Shown: positions 59,789 through 64,000 of the stretch, piece after piece | How the letters are laid out: each line of letters begins with the position of its first letter | How positions within the stretch are numbered: the first letter of the stretch is position 1 | Source: Flavobacteriaceae bacterium UBA3611 | GTDB lineage: Bacteria > Bacteroidota > Bacteroidia > Flavobacteriales > Flavobacteriaceae | Length of the DNA: 64,000 nt | Direction: 5' to 3' | NCBI GenBank assembly: GCA_002375495.1 | Contig: DFLU01000010.1 | Location: 62,001 to 126,000, forward strand | Made by a program: the position numbers and the translations under genes | Notes under the pieces: model-generated | Seen by the model: the letters and a program-made list of their open reading frames with translations, nothing else | Databases searched by the model: none | Told to the model about the DNA's origin: nothing

Positions 59789-60742
59789 TTATTTCACTGT
59801 ATTTCGCTCTTCCTTAATCAGATAGTTTTGGGAATCTTTTTTATTCCGAAGTATAAGTTCACCTATGAATCCAGCCAAGAAAAGTTGGCTTCCTAAAATC
59901 ATGGCGGTCAGTGCGATGTAGAATTCTGGACGTTCGGTGATGAGCCTTCCGGTAGGTTCAATAAATAATTTGTCGATGCCCAGATAGAGGGCAAAGCAAA
60001 ATCCAACAAATAACATTATGGCTCCCCAAGCGCCAAAAAGGTGCATGGGCCGTTTTCCGAAGCGGGAAAGAAACCAAATAGTAATGAGGTCTAGAAAGCC
60101 ACGAACAAAGCGTTCGGCGCCAAATTTGGTAGTGCCATATTTTCTAGCTTGGTGTTGTACCACTTTCTCCCCTATGTTGTTAAAACCTGCATTTTTAGCC
60201 AAGACAGGGATGTATCGATGCATGTCTCCGGTTACTTCGATGGTTTTCACCACATCATTTCGATAGGCTTTAAGTCCGCAGTTAAAGTCGTTTAATTTTA
60301 CACCTGAAGTTTTTCTAGCGGCAAAGTTGAACAGTTTAGAGGGTAGATTTTTGGCCACTACCGAATCGAACCGTTTTTTCTTCCAGCCAGATACTAGATC
60401 ATAACCTTGTTCGGTGATCATTTGGTAGAGTTCAGGAATTTCTTCTGGGTTATCCTGCAGGTCTGCATCCATTGTAATCACCACATCGCCATTTGCAAGT
60501 GCAAATCCGGCGTGTAACGCTTGCGACTTTCCGAAGTTCTTTAAAAACCGAATCGCTTTTACCTCGGGATGTTCTTTTGACAGCGCATCGATAAGTTCCC
60601 AAGAACCATCGGTACTGCCATCGTCTATAAAGATTATTTCATACAAAAAACCATTAGACTGCATGGTAGTTGCAATCCAATGGTATAATTCTGTAAGTGA
60701 TTCTTCTTCGTTGAGAAGCGGAATGACAATCGATAGATTCAT
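59789..60742 (-). CDS. Family 2 glycosyltransferase, dolichol-phosphate-mannose-synthase-like
   Basis: 317 aa. The GT-A domain has IVIPLLNEEESL at the start, Asp40/Asp41 in IFIDDGSTDGS, and the metal motif DADLQDNP (Asp92, Asp94). DFNCGLKAYRNDV follows. Two C-terminal membrane segments are at about residues 232-255 and 275-298. It transfers a sugar to a polyprenyl phosphate, likely undecaprenyl phosphate. It is co-transcribed with the DUF4199 gene 12 nt upstream. Confidence 0.9.
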   Translation of the reverse strand: MNLSIVIPLLNEEESLTELYHWIATTMQSNGFLYEIIFIDDGSTDGSWELIDALSKEHPEVKAIRFLKNFGKSQALHAGFALANGDVVITMDADLQDNPEEIPELYQMITEQGYDLVSGWKKKRFDSVVAKNLPSKLFNFAARKTSGVKLNDFNCGLKAYRNDVVKTIEVTGDMHRYIPVLAKNAGFNNIGEKVVQHQARKYGTTKFGAERFVRGFLDLITIWFLSRFGKRPMHLFGAWGAIMLFVGFCFALYLGIDKLFIEPTGRLITERPEFYIALTAMILGSQLFLAGFIGELILRNKKDSQNYLIKEERNTVK

Positions 60743-60754
60743 TCAGCAAAAATA

Positions 60755-61285
60755 CTAAATATGTTCAGGTCTGTTCACTTTCATTACTAAACCTGCAATG
60801 AGCGATACAATAAATCCTAAAAAGAGTACCCATATAATAGATAACGCAGACAATATTAGAGGGCTCATCATGGTTTCTGAAATTCCCATGGCCATATCTA
60901 TTTGTTCTTGCGTCATGTTCGGGTTTTGTTCTAACATGTTCGTTTCGGCGGCTGCCAACATATTGGCAGTAAAGTCTGGCTCAATAAAATTCATAAAAAC
61001 TAAGTTAAAGGCAACGCCAATAATACTGGCAATTAATGCAATGGCCAAACCAACTTTAATAGCTTCGCCTAGACTTAAAAACCCTGAGTTATCTTTTTTG
61101 AAAGCCTTTATACCCATCACCGTGCATACAATTATCATAATCATGGCTAAAACACCTTGCCACCAAGGCTGTTCGTAGGTTAAGTCCATTACATAAACTA
61201 CTACGCTAAGTAGTACGGTAACTAGGCCTAATACGGCACCGTAGGGGAGGGCGATTTTTTTAACTGAAGCTTTTTGAATTTCCAT
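60755..61285 (-). CDS. DUF4199 family membrane protein
   Basis: 176 aa with four membrane segments at about residues 12-31, 42-60, 80-101 and 143-166. The sequence order (LGLVTVLLSVVVYVMDLTY and IKAFKKDNSGFLSLGEAIKVG) is typical of DUF4199 proteins in Bacteroidota. No catalytic residues or binding motif can be named. It is the first gene in a unit with the glycosyltransferase. A -7 box lies 35 nt upstream. Confidence 0.8.
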   Translation of the reverse strand: MEIQKASVKKIALPYGAVLGLVTVLLSVVVYVMDLTYEQPWWQGVLAMIMIIVCTVMGIKAFKKDNSGFLSLGEAIKVGLAIALIASIIGVAFNLVFMNFIEPDFTANMLAAAETNMLEQNPNMTQEQIDMAMGISETMMSPLILSALSIIWVLFLGFIVSLIAGLVMKVNRPEHI

Positions 61286-61319
61286 GAGATGTTTGTTTTT
61301 TGGTTTCTTTGTTAGTATC

Positions 61320-61327
61320 CAAAGGTA
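61320..61327 (-). promoter_or_regulatory. -7 promoter box (TACCTTTG) of the DUF4199-glycosyltransferase unit
   Basis: CAAAGGTA on the + strand is a full TAnnTTTG match on the - strand, 34 nt upstream of the ATG at 61285. Confidence 0.5.
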
Positions 61328-61403
61328 GTTAATTGTTACATACGCAGATTAATTCTATCATTTTCTAGAAATAATATTTTCAAAAAAAATAGAACTATTT
61401 TCA

Positions 61404-61433
61404 TTGTACAATTTGGAAATATCCTTACATTTG
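61404..61433 (+). promoter_or_regulatory. rpmE promoter (TTG-N19-TACATTTG)
   Basis: TTG (61404-61406) and TACATTTG (61426-61433) are exactly 19 nt apart, the best full match to the Bacteroidota promoter in the window. The start codon of rpmE lies 35 nt downstream. Confidence 0.85.
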
Positions 61434-61468
61434 CACACTCAAAATCGGAGAAGTAAAATTACAAGACG

Positions 61469-61753
61469 ATGAAAAAAGGAATACATCCAGACAATTATAG
61501 AGTAGTAGCGTTTAAAGACATGTCTAACGACGAAGTGTTTTTAACCAAGTCTACCGCAGAGACCAAAGAAACTTTAGAGGTTGATGGCGTTGAGTACCCA
61601 TTGGTAAAAATGGAAATCTCTAGAGCGTCTCACCCATTCTATACTGGGAAGTCTAAACTTATCGATACTGCAGGACGTATTGACAAGTTTAAGAACAAAT
61701 ATGCAAAATTCAAGAAACCAGCAAAACAAGAAGAAGCGAAAGACAGCGAATAG
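61469..61753 (+). CDS. rpmE2: 50S ribosomal protein L31 type B
   Basis: 94 aa. It starts MKKGIHPDNYRVVAFKDMS, with SRASHPFYTGKSKLIDTAG and IDKFKNKY in the middle. The C+ zinc motif (CxxC) of the standard L31 is absent, so this is type B, which binds no zinc. The tail is Lys- and Glu-rich. It has a strong promoter and a terminator 27 nt after the stop, so it is transcribed alone. Confidence 0.95.
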   Translation: MKKGIHPDNYRVVAFKDMSNDEVFLTKSTAETKETLEVDGVEYPLVKMEISRASHPFYTGKSKLIDTAGRIDKFKNKYAKFKKPAKQEEAKDSE

Positions 61754-61780
61754 TCTGAGTACATTCTTAGTATATATTAG

Positions 61781-61810
61781 AGAGCCTTCGAGAAATCGAG
61801 GGCTCTTTCT
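61781..61810 (+). terminator. Intrinsic terminator of rpmE
   Basis: AGAGCCTTCGA (61781-61791) pairs with TCGAGGGCTCT (61796-61806), with one G-T pair and a GAAA loop, followed by a T-rich stretch. Confidence 0.88.
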
Positions 61811-61849
61811 TTTTAATATTGCTTATTTTTGTTCGAAACAACAGCGTTC

Positions 61850-63025
61850 ATGAACTACATTCTTTTTGACGGCAACGTACGCAACCAACTACTTCCGTTC
61901 ACTTTTACACGACCCGTTGCAGATATTCGGGTAGGCATCCTTACCCTTCGGGAAAAATGGGAAAAACATTTGGGTTTTACCATAACTACCGTTACTGAAG
62001 ATTATTTGGCGCAAAAATGGCCCATGGTAGAAATGCCCCAAAATGTACTCATCAGTGCGTCTTTTATTCCTACGGAAACGTTAGTAGACATGATAAAAGG
62101 GCTAACCGAAAACCAAGCCATCTTTTACAACGATGAACCCGTTGCTTTTTTTACGAAAGAAGACCAAGACGTAGATTTTGAAACCTACGATATACAAGTG
62201 TGTCCCGAAGAAGCTGTGTTTCAAATAGCCCATACGTGGGACATCTTTTCAAAAAATCACAAGGCGATTGCACTCGACTTTAAATTGCTTACCGTAGGTC
62301 GCACGTCGCAACCCATTCCAGAAATGGCGGTCGCTTTTAATAAAGAGCAAATTTTTATTGAAGAAGGTGCCAAACTACCATTGTGCTCGCTCAATGCTAC
62401 CGAAGGCCCCATCTACATTGGGAAAAATGCCGAAATTATGGAAGGCAGCATGATTCGTGGTCCGTTTGCTTTGTGTGAAGGCGCTACCATAAAAATGAAT
62501 GCTAAAATTTATACAGGATGCACCGTTGGTCCGCATAGCAAGGTAGGTGGAGAACTGAACAACTCTGTGATTATGGGGTATTCTAACAAGGGGCACGACG
62601 GATTCCTAGGGAATGCTGTAATAGGAGAGTGGTGTAACCTTGGGGCAGATACTAACAATAGCAATTTGAAGAATAATTACGCCGAAGTACGGCTTTGGGA
62701 TTACGAAACCGAAGGTTTTGCAAGAACTGGCTTACAGTTTTGCGGTCTTATGATGGGTGATCACAGCAAATGCGGCATCAATACAATGTTCAATACGGGA
62801 ACAGTGGTGGGCGTGAGCGCCAATATCTTCGGAAGTGGATTCCCGCGTAATTTTATCCCAAGTTACAGCTGGGGTGGTAGCGGCGGCATGACCACATACA
62901 AAACCAACAAAGCCTTCGAAGTTGCCAAAATTGTAATGGCAAGACGCGGAATTGAGTTCACGGAAGATGATGCGGCAATTCTAGAACATGTTTTTGAAGA
63001 AACTACTAAGTGGCGAAGAGGGTAA
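61850..63025 (+). CDS. GlmU-like sugar nucleotidyltransferase family protein
   Basis: 391 aa from ATG 61850; the TTG at 61829 overlaps the -7 box TATTTTTG (61824-61831). The N-terminal half (to ~185) resembles a nucleotidyltransferase fold (FDGNVRNQLLPFTFTRPVADIRVG, in parts LPFTFTRPVADIR), though the standard GxGTRM loop is absent. The C-terminal half has left-handed beta-helix repeats (IYIGKNAEIMEGSMIRGPF, GAVIGEWCNLGADTNNSNLK). It is of the NTP_transf_4-type, GlmU-related group common in Bacteroidota. It may make UDP- or GDP-sugars; the substrate is not known. Confidence 0.85.
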   Translation: MNYILFDGNVRNQLLPFTFTRPVADIRVGILTLREKWEKHLGFTITTVTEDYLAQKWPMVEMPQNVLISASFIPTETLVDMIKGLTENQAIFYNDEPVAFFTKEDQDVDFETYDIQVCPEEAVFQIAHTWDIFSKNHKAIALDFKLLTVGRTSQPIPEMAVAFNKEQIFIEEGAKLPLCSLNATEGPIYIGKNAEIMEGSMIRGPFALCEGATIKMNAKIYTGCTVGPHSKVGGELNNSVIMGYSNKGHDGFLGNAVIGEWCNLGADTNNSNLKNNYAEVRLWDYETEGFARTGLQFCGLMMGDHSKCGINTMFNTGTVVGVSANIFGSGFPRNFIPSYSWGGSGGMTTYKTNKAFEVAKIVMARRGIEFTEDDAAILEHVFEETTKWRRG

Positions 63026-63027
63026 TC

Positions 63028-63315
63028 CTACCCAGCAATTACATACCCCAAAAGATAGATCAGCCCGATGGCTGTTGGAATCGAGATTAGAACTAATAGC
63101 CACGTTTTTCGGGATTCAGCTTTTTTCTTCTGTAGCAGGTCTGCTTTGAAGGCCGCAAAATCGCTTGGACTCATTTTTTTGTGGTCAATCAATTCTCCGT
63201 AAGAAACAGAACCAAACGATTTTAAGTCGCCATAACTTGATTTTCTACTTGCCCTTTGTGCATTATTTGCTTTTATAGACGCGATCATCGCGGCTACAGA
63301 TCCTCCAAACCCCAT
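63028..63315 (-). CDS. Small membrane protein, unknown function
   Basis: 95 aa. A Gly-rich N-terminus, a charged central part with LIDHKKMSPSDFAAFKADLL, and one C-terminal membrane segment at about residues 72-92 (LLVLISIPTAIGLIYLLGYV). I do not recognise a family. A broken paralogue lies directly upstream on the same strand (63326-63616), with the same plan and the same IDHxKMSxSxFxAF core. Its stop lies 2 nt from the stop of the convergent nucleotidyltransferase gene. Confidence 0.7.
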   Translation of the reverse strand: MGFGGSVAAMIASIKANNAQRASRKSSYGDLKSFGSVSYGELIDHKKMSPSDFAAFKADLLQKKKAESRKTWLLVLISIPTAIGLIYLLGYVIAG

Positions 63316-63325
63316 ACGCTTTGCT

Positions 63326-63616
63326 TTAAAAGTTAGTTTCGATATAACTGATGAAATAGTACACTGTTACTAGTGTAACGAGTGAAGAAAAAACTACTAA
63401 AACTATATTTTTTATAGTTAGATTTCTCCTTTGTTTCCGAAGTTCTTCTTGGAAGGCCGTGAATTGAGACGCACTCATTTTTCGGTGGTCAATAAATTTT
63501 TTTTAGATGCCTGAGCTGTAAGAACGCTGCTGATTAAAAGAAGCTTTTTTTCTTTCTCTACGTACGTCGTTGGCTTTTTTTGCAATTACAGAAGCAATGT
63601 ACCCAACAAACGCCAT
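63326..63616 (-). pseudogene. Nonsense-interrupted paralogue of the small membrane protein
   Basis: MAFVGYIASVIAKKAND at the start is followed at codon 38 by TAA (63505-63503), then by an open frame (KKFIDHRKMSASQFTAFQEE, membrane tail IVLVVFSSLVTLVTVYYF) to the stop at 63326. The frame does not shift: it is one in-frame stop. Total 97 codons, matching the 96 codons of the neighbour. The stop begins a run of eight A on the coding strand. Confidence 0.8.
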
Positions 63617-63677
63617 ACAGTTGTTTTATAATTGTACGTAGATTTTGGTTGAAATGTTACAGAAAAATATGAGTTAG

Positions 63678-64000
63678 TTACTTTGGCGCAATGTCTAGTT
63701 CAATTTCAGTGATGAATTCTTTACCGTAGTAGAGCGCTAGTTTTGGAGTTTTTTGATTGGTAATCACCACAAATTGAAGATCTGCCCTAAATTTTGGTTT
63801 TTGTGATGGACTGTAATATTTTACCGAGACAACTTCGCCACTTACAAGGTTATAATACTGTGTTGGAACTTCAATGTTGGTGTATCCTTCAAAGGTGTAA
63901 GTTTCAAAACTATCAGGCACCGAAGGGTCATAAGGCGGTAAAAATTTGTACTGCTTCCCCCTTTTGTTTAGCACTTCCTTTTTAAGATGAGGTCTACCCA
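63678..64000 (-). CDS. Hypothetical protein, partial at the right edge
   Basis: The frame is open from the right edge to the TAA at 63678; the GTG at 63974 is in frame but the frame continues upstream (PHLKKE), so the start may be outside the window. The visible ~107 residues are rich in Tyr, Pro and beta strands (YYNLVSGEVVSVKYYSPSQ, LQFVVITNQ). I do not recognise a family. Nothing in the 61 nt between it and the small-protein relic was identified. Confidence 0.55.
   Translation of the reverse strand, partial: GRPHLKKEVLNKRGKQYKFLPPYDPSVPDSFETYTFEGYTNIEVPTQYYNLVSGEVVSVKYYSPSQKPKFRADLQFVVITNQKTPKLALYYGKEFITEIELDIAPK

Noticed and set aside
61829..61849. TTG start of the nucleotidyltransferase at 61829
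   Set aside because: It lies in the -7 box TATTTTTG; ATG 61850 gives the usual start MNYILFDG.
1..64000. tRNA, rRNA, riboswitch or replication origin
   Set aside because: No cloverleaf, ribosomal RNA segment or DnaA-box cluster was recognised by reading; a dedicated scan (tRNAscan-SE, Infernal) was not possible.

Overview
The window is a chromosomal segment of a member of the Flavobacteriaceae (Bacteroidota). The evidence is AT-rich DNA, repeated Bacteroidota-type promoter boxes (TAnnTTTG, in the best cases preceded by TTG at 19 nt), two proteins with type IX secretion C-terminal domains, a type B L31 protein, DUF6090, DUF4199 and DUF1015 proteins, and an OmpR-family two-component pair next to YbbR and CoaE genes. 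No rRNA, tRNA, CRISPR array, insertion sequence or phage gene was seen.

Layout. 1-4157 (+): end of a probable glycosyltransferase, YbbR-like protein, coaE, and a histidine kinase/response regulator pair. 4195-11275 (-): miaA, a voltage-gated-type K+ channel, a DnaQ/GIY-YIG nuclease that appears to start on ATT, a YggS-type PLP protein, DUF1015, 3-hydroxyacyl-CoA dehydrogenase and a Gfo/Idh oxidoreductase. 11452-15485 (-): exported M28 peptidase, exported amidohydrolase and a propeller protein. 16296-22429 (-): a fatty-acid beta-oxidation set (marR, fadN-like, fadA, fadE) with a palindromic operator at the marR promoter and two palindromic repeats between genes.

22611-39990 is the accessory core. 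It holds twelve DUF6090 units: ten intact, one decayed, and one reduced to its first dozen codons. Each has the same basic N-terminus and membrane anchor, followed by a divergent C-terminal domain. One unit is a visible mosaic of two others, with the junction inside the conserved anchor. The series is interrupted by a NarL/LuxR-type two-component system whose promoters share the palindrome TCACAT-N4-ATGTGA, then by an esterase, a relic dehydrogenase, a RidA-like lipoprotein, a cupin/SnoaL protein, a HGSNAT-like acyltransferase and an AtoE-type short-chain fatty acid transporter. One DUF6090 gene also carries an in-frame 33-nt palindromic insertion.

40075-54049: a VPGC-type thioredoxin/MsrA-like protein cut by a stop codon, long-chain acyl-CoA synthetase, a secreted M14 carboxypeptidase, purL, a large secreted type IX protein, an RsmB-like rRNA methyltransferase and a beta-propeller lipoprotein. 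54058-55573 (-): an ECF sigma factor, a probable anti-sigma factor and a small exported helical protein. 55687-56038 (+): two tandem, related small RNA genes, each with its own promoter, two hairpins and a terminator. 56082-64000: ABC exporter, phosphohexomutase, dolichol-phosphate-mannose-synthase-like glycosyltransferase, DUF4199 protein, rpmE type B, a GlmU-like sugar nucleotidyltransferase, a small membrane protein with a nonsense-interrupted paralogue, and a gene running off the right edge.

Functional themes are fatty acid uptake and oxidation (acyl-CoA synthetase, FadN/A/E, hydroxyacyl-CoA dehydrogenase, AtoE), envelope proteins, and envelope-linked signalling. All functions are read from sequence motifs and family recall; no search was run.
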